64,000 nt of DNA from an uncultured Olsenella sp. (GCA_900316105.1 ONBR01000011.1:1-64000); one strand, 5' to 3'; shown: positions 54,304-63,493, numbered from the stretch's first letter. Program-made: numbers and translations. Notes: generated by a model from the letters alone, not told the origin.

Positions 54304-54374
54304 GGGAGGCCCCTCTCGCTTGCTTATGGGCTCCAAGACATAAGTCGCCCCTAAGCAAGCGAGAGGGGCCTCCC
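54304..54374 (+). terminator. family-1 hairpin downstream of MFS gene
   Basis: A perfect 23-bp stem (54304-54326 / 54352-54374) with a 25-nt loop containing CTCCAAGACATAAGTCGCC starts 23 nt past the MFS stop, the same distance and orientation as the family-1 hairpin after the NuoF-like gene. Confidence 0.65.
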
Positions 54375-54404
54375 TACTTACTGGCGAAAACCCCAAGGTG
54401 TCGA

Positions 54405-54553
54405 GGCCAGCCGACTACAAAGGGCGAAGTCGCTGGCCAGGAGAGGACATTTTGAGGGGATGTAAGTATGAGCGCAGCGAAGCTGCGCCTAATATTTGAG
54501 GGTCCAGAGGCAAAGCCTCTGGACCCTACCAAGCTCGTTACACCTTGTGTAAC
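54405..54553. repeat. cluster of four short perfect hairpins
   Basis: GGCCAGC/GCTGGCC (54405-54438), GCGCAGC-GAA-GCTGCGC (54472-54488), AGGGTCCAGAGGC-AAA-GCCTCTGGACCCT (54499-54527) and GTTACAC-CTT-GTGTAAC (54537-54553) follow each other between the two larger hairpins. No gene is seen in this 430-bp gap between convergent genes. Confidence 0.75.
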
Positions 54554-54626
54554 GCATCTCCAGTCGCTGCCGACGCCAGAAGGCCGCCGACCTGCATGCG
54601 GCAGCAGCCTGACACCCCACAAGAGG

Positions 54627-54702
54627 GGGCGGCGGATGCTTTGTCCAAGCGCAGTTCTCGCGAAGCGAGCTGTTTGAGCACTGGGCAAAGCATCCGCCGC
54701 CC
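54627..54702 (-). terminator. family-2 loop-conserved hairpin after MBL gene
   Basis: A perfect 17-bp stem (54627-54643 / 54686-54702) lies 14 nt past the MBL stop. On the transcribed strand the loop reads CAGTGCTCAAACAG, then an inner hairpin CTCGC-TTC-GCGAG, then AACTGCGCTTGG. Confidence 0.7.
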
Positions 54703-54715
54703 TCCGTCCTACAGG

Positions 54716-55600
54716 TTAGTCAGCTTCTGTCCCATTCGACTCGGCAGCCTTTTGGCGGCGCCTGCGACGACCGGTGTGCTTACGAGGCTTGGGCTTCTCG
54801 ATGAGTCCTCGATAGTCTGGCGAGTCCGGATCCATATCCATGGGGCTCATCACGTGAAGCTGGCCCTTGAGCTCGGGCAGGGAGTCGTTTTCCCAGCGGA
54901 AGCCACGGTCTGCCTTGGAGAACTCCACTAGCTCCAGCCAGGAATCCAGGTCGGCCTTCGTGTACTCCTTATCGTAGTGGGCGTTCACCCAGACCTCGTA
55001 GTCCAGCTCCTGCATGATGTGCAGGGTGTTCTCCCACTCGTCGATGCTGGTTGAGTCCTCATAGAAGAGTGTCATGATCGGGGTGACGGCGTCGCCCGCA
55101 AGGAGGAGTCTCTCCCCCTCCACCAGAAAGCCCATGCCGCCTAGGGTGTGGCCAGGCAGAGAGACCGTGCGGACCACGTTTCCGCCCAAGTCGAAGGCCT
55201 GGCCATCCGTCAGGTGCTTGACCGCGGGCCTCTTGCCAGAGACCACGGGATAGCAGGAGTCCTCAGAGAGGTCATACTTCTCAATCAGCTGTGCACGCAC
55301 GCGCTCGTGGAAGGCCTCCTCCTGGTCCCACTGTCCATCGTCGACCTCAGACAGCCAGACCTCAGGCCACTGGTAGCAGCAGCCAATGTGATCATGGTGA
55401 TGATGGGTCAGGACCACAGTGACGGGCAGGGAGGTCAGCCCCTCCACCGTGGCCCTGAGGTCGCCCAGGCCCTCGCCCGTGTCGACAAGAAGGGCAGATT
55501 TCTCACCTGTCACCAGAAAGGACCTGTTGTCACCCACGTCGGTCAGACGCCAGACGGTCGGGCGAATCTGCGCTAGCTTCCACTCTGCGGTTTGGGGCAT
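54716..55600 (-). CDS. metallo-beta-lactamase-fold hydrolase (2)
   Basis: 294 residues. Motif THHHHDHIG near residue 75, LPGHTLGG, AGDAVTPIM and NAHYDKEY give the metal ligands. It resembles the hydrolase at 32227-33036 but has an extra basic tail (KPRKHTGRRRRRQ). The ATG at 55598-55600 is preceded by AGAGGAG. It lies downstream of the CocE-type hydrolase on the same strand, with a terminator between. Substrate unknown; an ester, lactone or thioester is typical for the group. Confidence 0.85.
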   Translation of the reverse strand: MPQTAEWKLAQIRPTVWRLTDVGDNRSFLVTGEKSALLVDTGEGLGDLRATVEGLTSLPVTVVLTHHHHDHIGCCYQWPEVWLSEVDDGQWDQEEAFHERVRAQLIEKYDLSEDSCYPVVSGKRPAVKHLTDGQAFDLGGNVVRTVSLPGHTLGGMGFLVEGERLLLAGDAVTPIMTLFYEDSTSIDEWENTLHIMQELDYEVWVNAHYDKEYTKADLDSWLELVEFSKADRGFRWENDSLPELKGQLHVMSPMDMDPDSPDYRGLIEKPKPRKHTGRRRRRQKAAESNGTEAD

Positions 55601-55616
55601 ATGTTCTCCTCTCATA

Positions 55617-55651
55617 GGAAAAGGGCGCCCGACCCCATGGGCCGGGCACCC
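55617..55651 (-). terminator. intrinsic terminator after the CocE-type hydrolase gene
   Basis: On the minus strand GGGUGCCCG pairs with CGGGCGCCC (one U-G pair), followed by UUUUCC. It lies 36 nt past the stop at 55687. Confidence 0.8.
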
Positions 55652-55686
55652 TGCCAAAGCTAACCTGCTACGTTCAGAATGCGAAC

Positions 55687-57633
55687 TTAGCGGTGGATGT
55701 ACTCGCCAGCCTGGTAGCGAGGAGGCACGACGGGCAGCTCGATATAGGAGGCATGCTCGCCACCGGTGTGGACGCAGTGGGTGCCGTGGTTGTCCTGATC
55801 CCAAGCCAGGGGCTCGAACCAGCCCTCGCGGATGTAGCGGCCGGAGATCTGGATGCGGAAGCGCTCGCCCTTGTGATAGACGCGGGCGGTAGGAACGATG
55901 GCGATCTCGACCTCGCGGACCTCGCCGTCAGCCAGCCTCTTGGGCTCGCCCTTCATGCTGTACACGGGGTTGTGCTTCTTGGAGAGCTTGACATCGACGT
56001 CAGCGCGGGAGACGCGGCACTTGCCCCATGCACCGGGGTGAGGCTCATCCAGCGTGTACCAAGGAATCCAGGTGCCGTCAGCGGCAGCCTTCTGGATGTT
56101 GATGAAGAGATCCATGTCGTCAAAGCCCTCGCAGCTCACGAAGAGGTGCAGGTCCATGTAGCCAGTGACCTCGATGTCCTCGGGCAGGACGTAGTCGAAG
56201 TTCAGCTCGCCCTTATTGGCGTCGTACTTGGCAACGCCCTCGGAAGCAGGCTTCTCGAAGGAGGCCGCGAAGGTCTCCTTGGTGCCGCCATCCTGGGACT
56301 CGTCCACGGAATCCAGGGGCTTGGTGGCATCCAGGTAGAGGTTCTTGTACTCGGTGCGCTTGATCGGCCAGGCGGGCTCGGCGCGCTTCTCCTGGTAGTC
56401 CACGTCGTAGGCGTCCATGATGTCCAGACGGATGCGAGGAGTCATCTCCCAGCCGTTGTGGATGCCCTTGAGGTAACGGTCGTAGAAGCGCTTGAGGTCC
56501 TCGAGGTTGTCGGGGTTGTAGGTGTCGGGCCACTCGAAGTCGCGGTGGGCGCGCATCCACTTGAGGTGGCTGCGGCAGCGGCGCCAGGCGTTGAAGGAGC
56601 CCGGCAGGTGGAAGTGGGACCAGCCGGCCGTCTGGTAGACGGGAATCTTGATCTTCTTGAAGTCGGCGCGCTTGTCCTCCCAGTACTCGTTCATCTCGGG
56701 GTACATCTGCGCCATGGAGACCTGGTCATCGACACCGTTCAGACCAGTGACCTGTGCAGCAATGAACTTGTTGAAGGAAAGTGCGGGAACGCCACCCTCG
56801 TAGAAGGACTCACGATAGAGGTCGGTCGTGCACTCCCAAGGAGCGATGCACTTCAGGTGAGGGGGCTGCTCGGCAGCGATGCCCCACTGGTGCATAGCGA
56901 CACCGGAGTTGCCGGACATGCCGACGTTGCCGTTGCACCAAGGCTGGGTACCAAGCCACTCGACGAAGTCGTAGCCATCCTCGCGGTCCTTGTGGGTGAA
57001 CATGTGGACGTTGCCCTGGGAGTGACCTGCGCCACGGACGTCGACGTTAGCGACGGCATAGCCCTGGTAGCACCAGTAGAGGGGGTCAGGAGACTCGAAC
57101 TTTGCGGTCTTGGAGACGGTCTTGGGGGGAACGCCCATGATCTGCCACTCGGACATGCCGTCGCCAGGACGCTTGCCAAACCAGGACCAAGAGACGATGG
57201 CGGGGACCTTCTCGCCCTCAATCACGTTGCCATCCTCGTCCAGGTTACCGGGGCGGAAGATGTCGGCGTAGATCTTGCAGCCGTCGCGCATGACGACTTC
57301 CTGGTCCTGCATGCAGATGACACCAGGAGCCACCTGATAGACACGCTGGTTGAAGGGAGGGCAGAAGCCCTGGCCCATACGAGCCATGGGATCGTCGGAC
57401 GCAGAGAGGTCGACTTCCTCCTGGTTGTCGTTAGGCTGACGAGCGCACAGGTAGGCGGTCATCATCTCGACGCCCTTGAAGGTCTCGGGCTTCAGGAAGA
57501 GGTAGCGCTCACGGTCGGTGTCAAAGTAGACGGGCCACTCGTCGGAGTACTCCTCGCCGCAGCACTGGATCAGATCGGAGACCTTCTTGTCGGTAACCTT
57601 CTGCCAATGCTCGGGAATCTTGTAGTCAAGCAT
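55687..57633 (-). CDS. CocE/NonD-family serine hydrolase (X-Pro dipeptidyl-peptidase S15 type)
   Basis: 648 residues. The alpha/beta hydrolase part has VVMRDGCKIYADIFRP, the oxyanion segment, DVRGAGHSQG and nucleophile motif GNVGMSGNSGVAMHQWG (Ser near residue 245). A helical cap follows (about 290-400), and a C-terminal jelly-roll domain carries YRWEPLAW-like, HTGGEHASYIELPVVPPRY. These enzymes cleave esters or amide/peptide bonds. No signal peptide, so it acts on an imported substrate. The ATG at 57631-57633 follows GAAAGAAG. The ACP gene is about 90 nt upstream on the same strand. Confidence 0.87.
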   Translation of the reverse strand: MLDYKIPEHWQKVTDKKVSDLIQCCGEEYSDEWPVYFDTDRERYLFLKPETFKGVEMMTAYLCARQPNDNQEEVDLSASDDPMARMGQGFCPPFNQRVYQVAPGVICMQDQEVVMRDGCKIYADIFRPGNLDEDGNVIEGEKVPAIVSWSWFGKRPGDGMSEWQIMGVPPKTVSKTAKFESPDPLYWCYQGYAVANVDVRGAGHSQGNVHMFTHKDREDGYDFVEWLGTQPWCNGNVGMSGNSGVAMHQWGIAAEQPPHLKCIAPWECTTDLYRESFYEGGVPALSFNKFIAAQVTGLNGVDDQVSMAQMYPEMNEYWEDKRADFKKIKIPVYQTAGWSHFHLPGSFNAWRRCRSHLKWMRAHRDFEWPDTYNPDNLEDLKRFYDRYLKGIHNGWEMTPRIRLDIMDAYDVDYQEKRAEPAWPIKRTEYKNLYLDATKPLDSVDESQDGGTKETFAASFEKPASEGVAKYDANKGELNFDYVLPEDIEVTGYMDLHLFVSCEGFDDMDLFINIQKAAADGTWIPWYTLDEPHPGAWGKCRVSRADVDVKLSKKHNPVYSMKGEPKRLADGEVREVEIAIVPTARVYHKGERFRIQISGRYIREGWFEPLAWDQDNHGTHCVHTGGEHASYIELPVVPPRYQAGEYIHR

Positions 57634-57721
57634 GCAATCTTCTTTCTCGACGAAAACGGGTCTGTCGTGCTGCAAAGTAAAACGGCCCGGTCAGATGACC
57701 GATGCCGTGGGTATTGGACCT

Positions 57722-57970
57722 TTACTCGTCCAGCAGCTCGCAGACAAAGTCAGTCGCCTCACCGAAGGTGGCGCAACGACGGAACTTCATATAGGGGACC
57801 TCGATATCCAGCTCGTCCTCGATATAGGTGGTGAGCTGGGAGACCTGAACGGACTTGATGCCGAGGTCGGCGAACTTCGTGTCCTCGGTGAACTCAGAGG
57901 GCTCCTTGCCAAACAGCTGGCTAGCGCGCGTGGTCAGTGCGTCCCAAACTTCCTGGCGATCCTCATCCAT
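57722..57970 (-). CDS. acyl carrier protein (set B)
   Basis: 82 residues, acidic, with the phosphopantetheine site DLGIKSVQVSQLTTYIEDELD (Ser in the motif LGIKSV). It differs clearly from the set A carrier. It lies between the CocE-type hydrolase and the phosphopantetheinyl transferase, all on the minus strand, so it is likely activated by that enzyme. The ATG at 57968-57970 follows AAAGGGG. A longer upstream reading was rejected for lack of a ribosome site. Confidence 0.85.
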   Translation of the reverse strand: MDEDRQEVWDALTTRASQLFGKEPSEFTEDTKFADLGIKSVQVSQLTTYIEDELDIEVPYMKFRRCATFGEATDFVCELLDE

Positions 57971-58212
57971 GTGAATGCCCCTTTCGGCGTCGTAGGGGAG
58001 CTTGTCGCACCCCCTGCATGATGTATGGCATCTCAAGCCATCGTTGAGACTAGTATCGGCAAGGACCGAAAGAGGGGCAATGTGGTCCAATTCAAATGCC
58101 AGGCATGCGGGTGGCGCCCTTTTTGTGCGAGAGTGCAGAGAGATAGGGCCTATGCACTGGGAGATATGGGCGTATGGACCAAGTGGTGGAGAGATTGTGA
58201 CGAAAGCAACCG
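57971..58212. other. 242-bp gap between ACP and PPTase genes
   Basis: It must hold the leader of the ACP-hydrolase unit. No promoter boxes stand out and no gene is supported; a 63-codon plus-strand frame here is not convincing. Confidence 0.5.
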
Positions 58213-58887
58213 CTAAAGGCTTGTGCGCCGCCCCCGTTCAAGCTGATTCACCACATCGGCAATGTTCAGACGTACCAGCGTCAGACGGGGTTCCACGTCA
58301 GCGGGCACGCTCAGGCTGAGCATGTGGCGTTGGCCGTCTTGACCAGTCAGAGCATGAACCACGGTACGGTAGCCCTCGGGCAGATGTCCGCCCCGTACCG
58401 GATAGGAAAAGCCGCGGCCATCTGCCTTGAGGACGCTCTCAACCATAGTCCAAGCACGTGCAAATGACTCGGCGGGGTCGGGCGAAGACTCCACCCTCGC
58501 CAGCTGTTCGGGAGAGAGGGCAAAGCGAAGGGCGGCGTTGTGCCGTTCCTCGTAGGCAACAGGGATCTCTTCCACGTCCACGCCAAGCTTGCTCTGCCCT
58601 ACCCCCAGAACGGCAAGGCTGTCGTCGTGGGAAAGGTTGAAGTGGGTGGCGGGGTCGTTCGCAAGCGCAAGCTTTCCCTCTTGACCAAGGGTCAGATCTT
58701 CATCCGAGGTCACACCAAGGAAGCACGCCAGGAGAAGCCCCGCACCAAACTCCCCCAGCCTCGGGCGCAGGGGCGCCTTCCCCACTGACTTTTCCCGATA
58801 CCGCGGAGCAACTAGCCCTAGGTGCTCTTCCCATCCTTTCGGAACTTCCGTCAGGGAAAGAATGTACAGGCAAACATCAGAAGTCAC
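58213..58887 (-). CDS. 4'-phosphopantetheinyl transferase (Sfp type)
   Basis: Attaches the phosphopantetheine arm of CoA to carrier proteins. The 224 residues show the Sfp signatures FNLSHDD (about residue 83), GVDVEEI and the magnesium/CoA motif FARAWTMVESVLKADGRGF. Sfp-type enzymes usually modify specialised carriers rather than AcpP, which is usually served by AcpS. It is the third gene of a minus-strand group with the set B ACP. The GTG start (58885-58887) has only a weak site (TTGGAG). Confidence 0.85.
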   Translation of the reverse strand: MTSDVCLYILSLTEVPKGWEEHLGLVAPRYREKSVGKAPLRPRLGEFGAGLLLACFLGVTSDEDLTLGQEGKLALANDPATHFNLSHDDSLAVLGVGQSKLGVDVEEIPVAYEERHNAALRFALSPEQLARVESSPDPAESFARAWTMVESVLKADGRGFSYPVRGGHLPEGYRTVVHALTGQDGQRHMLSLSVPADVEPRLTLVRLNIADVVNQLERGRRTSL

Positions 58888-58971
58888 TGGCAGGCTCCAA
58901 GCATTCGAAATAAGGCATCCCCATCATGATACGTTGACCCATCGTGTGACGATCTTTACTTATTCCTGAAG

Positions 58972-59005
58972 AGGGCGGCCGAAGACAATCGTCTCCGGCC
59001 GCCCT
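58972..59005. repeat. hairpin AGGGCGGCCG / CGGCCGCCCT
   Basis: A 10-bp perfect outer stem with an inner AGAC/GTCT pair lies 85 bp upstream of the PPTase start and about 170 bp past leuS. It may be a leader hairpin or a second terminator. Confidence 0.6.
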
Positions 59006-59079
59006 GTAAGCCTATTCCCCGTTCGAATCGATCGTGCACAGCGCCTCTGGCGCCTGGGCGCCCCAGCCCCAACGGTGAG

Positions 59080-59163
59080 GGGACGGGGTCTCTCGCCTTC
59101 CAGGCGCAGCTCGCGCGTAAGCGCGTTGTCTGAGCACTGGGGATGAGAGGCAGCGCCCCGTCC
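59080..59163 (-). terminator. family-2 loop-conserved hairpin after leuS
   Basis: GGGACGGGG pairs with CCCCGTCCC and CTCTC with GAGAG. On the transcribed strand the loop reads CAGTGCTCAGACAACG, an inner CGCGC/GCGCG hairpin, then AGCTGCGCCTGG. It begins 11 nt past the leuS stop. Confidence 0.65.
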
Positions 59164-59174
59164 CGCGGGTAGAC

Positions 59175-61751
59175 CTAGATGGCCACGATGTTCACCAGGC
59201 GACCGGGAACGACAATGACCTTCTTTATGTCCTTGCCCTCAAGCTGGGCGGCCACGGCCTCCTTGGCCTGGGCCTCCAGCTCATCCTTAGAGGCATCGGC
59301 AGCAACGTCAATGTGGGCACGGACCTTGCCCTTGATCTGAACGACGATCTCGATGGTGTCGCTCTTTGCCAGCTCGGGGTCAAAGTCTGGCCAGGGCTCG
59401 TTGTAGACGGAACCCTCCTGGCCCAACGCCTCGTGATAAAGCTCCTCAGCCCAGTGGGGAACGATGGGTGCCAGCATGGCAACCAGGTCGTGAGCCACAC
59501 GGTAGCAGACGGCGCCGTCACGCTTGTCGGCAGGCACCTCGCCCAGGTACTTGGAGGCGGCGTTGGTAATCTCCATGCAGGCAGAGATTGCGGTGTTGAA
59601 CTGGCCGCGGTCGAAGTCGTTGGTGCAGCGGATGCCCAGCTCGTGCAGGACGCGATGAAGCTCCTTGGCCTTGGGGTCCAGTTTGGCGACGTCGATGGCC
59701 CCGGCAGCAGCGGCAGGAGTGCCCTTGGTCAGGTTCCACACGACGTTCCAGGCACGCTTGAGGTAGCGGTTGGCGCCCGCGACGGCCTTCACGTCCCAGT
59801 CGAAGTCCTTCTCGGGCGGAGCCACGAAGAGGATCGTCAGGCGCATGGTGTCGGCACCGTAAGGTCCAATGACGCTGGAGGGCGGCACGACATTGCCCTT
59901 GGACTTGGACATGACGTCGCCGTTCTCGTCCTTGACCATACCCTGGCAAAGAAGGTTGGTGAAGGGCTCGTCCACGTCCACCATGCCCATGTCGCGCAGG
60001 ACCTTGGTCCAGAAGCGGGAGTAGAGCAGGTGCAGGATGGCGTGCTCGATGCCGCCCACGTAGTTGTCGACGGACATCCAGCGGTCCACGGCCTCCTTGG
60101 AGAAGGGCATCTGGTCGTTGTGGGGGTCGGTGTAACGCAGGTAGTACCAGGACGAGCAGGTGAAGGTGTCCATGGTGTCCGTGATGCGCTTTGCCGGCTT
60201 GCCGCACTTGGGGCAGGTGGTCTCATAGAAGGGAGCGTACTCTGCCAGGGTATCGCCAGCGCCCAGGTCCAGGTCCTCGGGTAGGGTGACGGGCAGCTGG
60301 TCCTCGGGAACGGGCACATCGCCGCAGTCGTCGCAGTGGATCATGGGGATGGGGTTGCCCCAGTAGCGCTGACGGGAGATCAGCCAATCGCGCAGACGGA
60401 ACTGGACCTTCTCGCGGCCGCAGCCGTGATCGACCAGCCAGCCCACGATGGCCTTGACGCCCTCGGAGTGCTTGCCACCCAGAAGGCCGGTGAACTCGCC
60501 AGACTGGACCAGGTAGCCCTCGGCGTTCATGGCCTGGTCCCAGTCCACGTTGGTGACCACCATGTCCTGCTGGTCCTTGAGCTGGTCGTAGAGGGGGTCG
60601 TCCTTCTGGCAGATGATGGGCGGAATGGGCAGGCCATACTTGCGGGCAAAGTCGAAGTCGCGCTGGTCGCCGCAGGGCACGCCCATGACGGCGCCGGTGC
60701 CGTAGTCCATGAGGACGTAGTCGGCCACCCAGATGGGCATGGGCCTGCCGTTGATGGGATTGATGGCAAAGCGACCCGTTGGGACGCCGTGCTTCTCGCG
60801 GGCGGAACCCTGGCGGTCCACGGACGAGACCTTCTCGGTCGCGGTGCGCAGGTCACGGTAGGCGGCCTCGTACTCGGTGCCCTTGACCAGCTCCTCGGCA
60901 AAGGAGGACTCGGGGGGCAAGACCATGAAGGAGGTGCCGAAGAGGGTGTCGGCACGGGTGGTGAAGCAGGTGATGGTACGGTCCGTGGGCGTCACGCCGT
61001 CGAGGTCGGCCAGCTTGAAGTCGATCTCGGCGCCCTCGGAGCGACCGATCCAGTTTCGCTGCTGGGCCTTGACGTTCTCCGGCCAGCCGGTCAGCTTGTC
61101 CAGGTCATCGAGAAGCTCCTGGGCATAGTCCGTGATCTTGAGGTACCACTGGGAGAGGTTGCGCTTTTCGGGGATGGAGCCACAGCGCCAGCAGCGTCCC
61201 TCAACGACCTGCTCGTTGGCCAGGACCGTCTTGCAGGTGGGGCACCAGTTCACGGGAGAGGTGGCGCGGTAGGCCAGTCCCTTCTTCCACATCTGAATGA
61301 ACATCCACTGGCCCCACTTGTAGTACTCGGGGTCGCAGGTGTTGAACATGCGGTCATAGTCATAGGAGAAGCCCATGCGCTTCATGGTCTTTACGGCCTG
61401 GGCAATGTTCTGATAGGTCCACTTTGCCGCCTGGGTATTGTGCTTGATGGCCGCGTTCTCCGCAGGAAGGCCAAAGGCGTCGAAGCCCATGGGATGCAGG
61501 ACGTCGTAGCCACGCATGCGGGCCTGACGTGCCATGGCATCGCCGATGGTGTAGTTGCGTGCATGTCCCATGTGGAGGTCGCCCGAAGGATAGGGGAACA
61601 TCTCCAGGACATACTTCTTTGGCTTTACGGGATCGGTGTCCGTCTTGTATAGAGACTCGTCCTCCCAAACCTTCTGCCATTTGGTCTCGATGGCCTGAGC
61701 ATCGTATACCGGCGGCTCGAACGAGCCGGCAGTCTCTTGGGTGTCGCTCAT
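59175..61751 (-). CDS. leuS: leucyl-tRNA synthetase
   Basis: Charges tRNA-Leu. 858 residues with class I signatures: HMGHARNY (HIGH motif, near residue 50), the CP1 editing domain with T-rich loop (TCFTTRADTLFGTSFMVL), a Zn-ribbon segment (CPTCKTVLANEQVVEGRCWRCG), and MSKSKGN (KMSKS). The anticodon-binding helix bundle and C-terminal domain are complete. The ATG at 61749-61751 has AAGGAG. A 102-nt gap to guaB is too short for a T-box leader. Confidence 0.97.
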   Translation of the reverse strand: MSDTQETAGSFEPPVYDAQAIETKWQKVWEDESLYKTDTDPVKPKKYVLEMFPYPSGDLHMGHARNYTIGDAMARQARMRGYDVLHPMGFDAFGLPAENAAIKHNTQAAKWTYQNIAQAVKTMKRMGFSYDYDRMFNTCDPEYYKWGQWMFIQMWKKGLAYRATSPVNWCPTCKTVLANEQVVEGRCWRCGSIPEKRNLSQWYLKITDYAQELLDDLDKLTGWPENVKAQQRNWIGRSEGAEIDFKLADLDGVTPTDRTITCFTTRADTLFGTSFMVLPPESSFAEELVKGTEYEAAYRDLRTATEKVSSVDRQGSAREKHGVPTGRFAINPINGRPMPIWVADYVLMDYGTGAVMGVPCGDQRDFDFARKYGLPIPPIICQKDDPLYDQLKDQQDMVVTNVDWDQAMNAEGYLVQSGEFTGLLGGKHSEGVKAIVGWLVDHGCGREKVQFRLRDWLISRQRYWGNPIPMIHCDDCGDVPVPEDQLPVTLPEDLDLGAGDTLAEYAPFYETTCPKCGKPAKRITDTMDTFTCSSWYYLRYTDPHNDQMPFSKEAVDRWMSVDNYVGGIEHAILHLLYSRFWTKVLRDMGMVDVDEPFTNLLCQGMVKDENGDVMSKSKGNVVPPSSVIGPYGADTMRLTILFVAPPEKDFDWDVKAVAGANRYLKRAWNVVWNLTKGTPAAAAGAIDVAKLDPKAKELHRVLHELGIRCTNDFDRGQFNTAISACMEITNAASKYLGEVPADKRDGAVCYRVAHDLVAMLAPIVPHWAEELYHEALGQEGSVYNEPWPDFDPELAKSDTIEIVVQIKGKVRAHIDVAADASKDELEAQAKEAVAAQLEGKDIKKVIVVPGRLVNIVAI

Positions 61752-61805
61752 GGGCAAGTACTCCTTCTGATAGTGCTCGAGTTGAATACGTAGCAGAACA
61801 TGATA

Positions 61806-61830
61806 CGCCACCGACACGAGGTCGGTGGCG
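61806..61830 (-). terminator. hairpin between guaB and leuS
   Basis: A perfect 10-bp stem CGCCACCGAC/GTCGGTGGCG with loop ACGAG lies 24 nt past the guaB stop. TATCATGTT follows on the minus strand; a moderate terminator. Confidence 0.6.
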
Positions 61831-61853
61831 CTCAGGCTGCAATCCTTTACCTA

Positions 61854-63368
61854 CTAGGACCTGAAGTTGATCGAGGAGTCAGAGTCCTTGAGGATGACGT
61901 CGTGGGCTCCGCCCTCCACCAGGGAGGTTGCGGAGACGCGAGTGATCTTCGCCTTGTCGCGGAGCTCCTCCAGGTTCAAGGCGCCACAGTTGCACATGGT
62001 GGAGCGAACCTTAGTGAGGGAGTTGTCTACGTTCTCCTTGAGGGAACCAGCATAGGGAACATAGGAGTCGACGCCCTCGACGAAGGACAGGGAGGTCTTT
62101 CCACCCAGGTCGTAGCGCTGCCAGTTGCGGGCACGCGCAGAGCCCTCGCCCCAGTACTCCTTAACGTAGGAGCCGTTGACGGTGAGGCGACGGGTGGGAG
62201 ACTCGTCAAAGCGGGCGAAGTAGCGGCCCAGCATGAGGAAGTCGGCGCCCATGGCCAGAGCCAGGGTCATGTGGTAGTCATAGACGATGCCACCGTCGGA
62301 GCAGACGGGTACATAGATGCCGGTCTCCTCATAGTAGCGGTCGCGCTCGGCACAGACGTCGATCAGAGCGGTGGCCTGGCCGCGGCCGATGCCCTTCTGC
62401 TCGCGGGTGATGCAGATGGAGCCGCCGCCGATGCCGACCTTGACGAAGTCCGCGCCGCACTCGGCCAGGTAGCGGAAGCCCTCGGCGTCCACGACGTTGC
62501 CGGCACCGACCTTGACGGAGTCACCGTAGTGCTCGCGAATCCAGTCGATGGTCAGTTTCTGCCACTCCGAGAAACCCTCGGAGGAGTCGATGCAGAGGAC
62601 GTCAGCGCCTGCGTCCACCAGCAGGGGCACACGGGTGGCATAGTCGCGGGTGTTGATGCCTGCGCCGACCACGTAGCGTTTGTTCTCGTCCAGGAGCTCG
62701 TCGGGGTTGGACTTGTGAGAGTCGTAGTCCTTGCGGAAGACGACGGAGCTCAGATTGCCGTCCTTGGTAACGATGGGCAGGGCGTTGAGCTTGTGCTCCC
62801 AGATGATGTCGTTGCAGTCATGGAGGCTGGTGCCTTCGACGGCGGTGACCAGCTGGTCGGCAGGGGTCATGAACTCGGAGACCTTCTTTGCACGGTCATC
62901 GCGAGAGAGGCGGTAGTCACGGGAGGTGACGATGCCCACGAGCTTGCCGTTGGGCTCGCCGTTCTCGGTGACGGGCATGGTGGAGTGATCGGTGCGATCC
63001 TTGAGCTCCAGGACGTCGGCAAGGGTCATGTCCGGCCTCAGAGTGGAGTCAGAGGGAACGAAGCCCGCCTTGTAGGACTTGACCTCCTTGACCATGGCAG
63101 CCTCCTGCTCAGGGGTCTGGGAGCCATAGATGAAGGAGACGCCACCCTCCTGTGCCAGGGCGATGGCCAGACGGGGGCCAGAGACAGCCTGCATGATTGC
63201 AGAGACCAGGGGGATGTGCATGGTCAGGGCAGGCTTCTCGCCACGCTTGAACTTCACGATCGGGGTATCAAGTGAGACGTTGGCAGGGATGTTCTCGTGC
63301 GAGGAATAACCAGGAACCAGTAGGTACTCAGAGAAGGTGTGCGACTCGCCCTCAAAGAACTTTGCCAT
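61854..63368 (-). CDS. guaB: inosine-5'-monophosphate dehydrogenase
   Basis: Oxidises IMP to XMP, the rate-limiting step of GMP synthesis. 504 residues: an N-terminal barrel part, two CBS domains (about 100-225), and the catalytic loop [23 protein letters not shown] with the active Cys, followed by the flap with ARNWQRYD. The end SSINFRS is unlike the usual E. coli-type tail. The ATG at 63366-63368 has AAGGAG. Confidence 0.95.
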   Translation of the reverse strand: MAKFFEGESHTFSEYLLVPGYSSHENIPANVSLDTPIVKFKRGEKPALTMHIPLVSAIMQAVSGPRLAIALAQEGGVSFIYGSQTPEQEAAMVKEVKSYKAGFVPSDSTLRPDMTLADVLELKDRTDHSTMPVTENGEPNGKLVGIVTSRDYRLSRDDRAKKVSEFMTPADQLVTAVEGTSLHDCNDIIWEHKLNALPIVTKDGNLSSVVFRKDYDSHKSNPDELLDENKRYVVGAGINTRDYATRVPLLVDAGADVLCIDSSEGFSEWQKLTIDWIREHYGDSVKVGAGNVVDAEGFRYLAECGADFVKVGIGGGSICITREQKGIGRGQATALIDVCAERDRYYEETGIYVPVCSDGGIVYDYHMTLALAMGADFLMLGRYFARFDESPTRRLTVNGSYVKEYWGEGSARARNWQRYDLGGKTSLSFVEGVDSYVPYAGSLKENVDNSLTKVRSTMCNCGALNLEELRDKAKITRVSATSLVEGGAHDVILKDSDSSINFRS

Positions 63369-63493
63369 ATATGTCTCCTTCGGTTTGTGTCCAGTGTCTC
63401 GTGCACCGCGTTGCGAGCGATTGTAGCATCCAAAGGTAGCAGTCAACTCAGATGATGGAATCCTTTACAGAATGAGAATGAGATTCCTGAAAC

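Noticed and set aside
58025..58216. 63-codon plus-strand frame with a C-x2-C motif between ACP and PPTase
   Set aside because: No ribosome site, its end overlaps the PPTase 3' end on the other strand, and one Cys pair alone is weak evidence.
61752..61853. T-box riboswitch before leuS
   Set aside because: The gap is only 102 nt and holds one 10-bp hairpin; no T-box sequence or specifier stem is visible.
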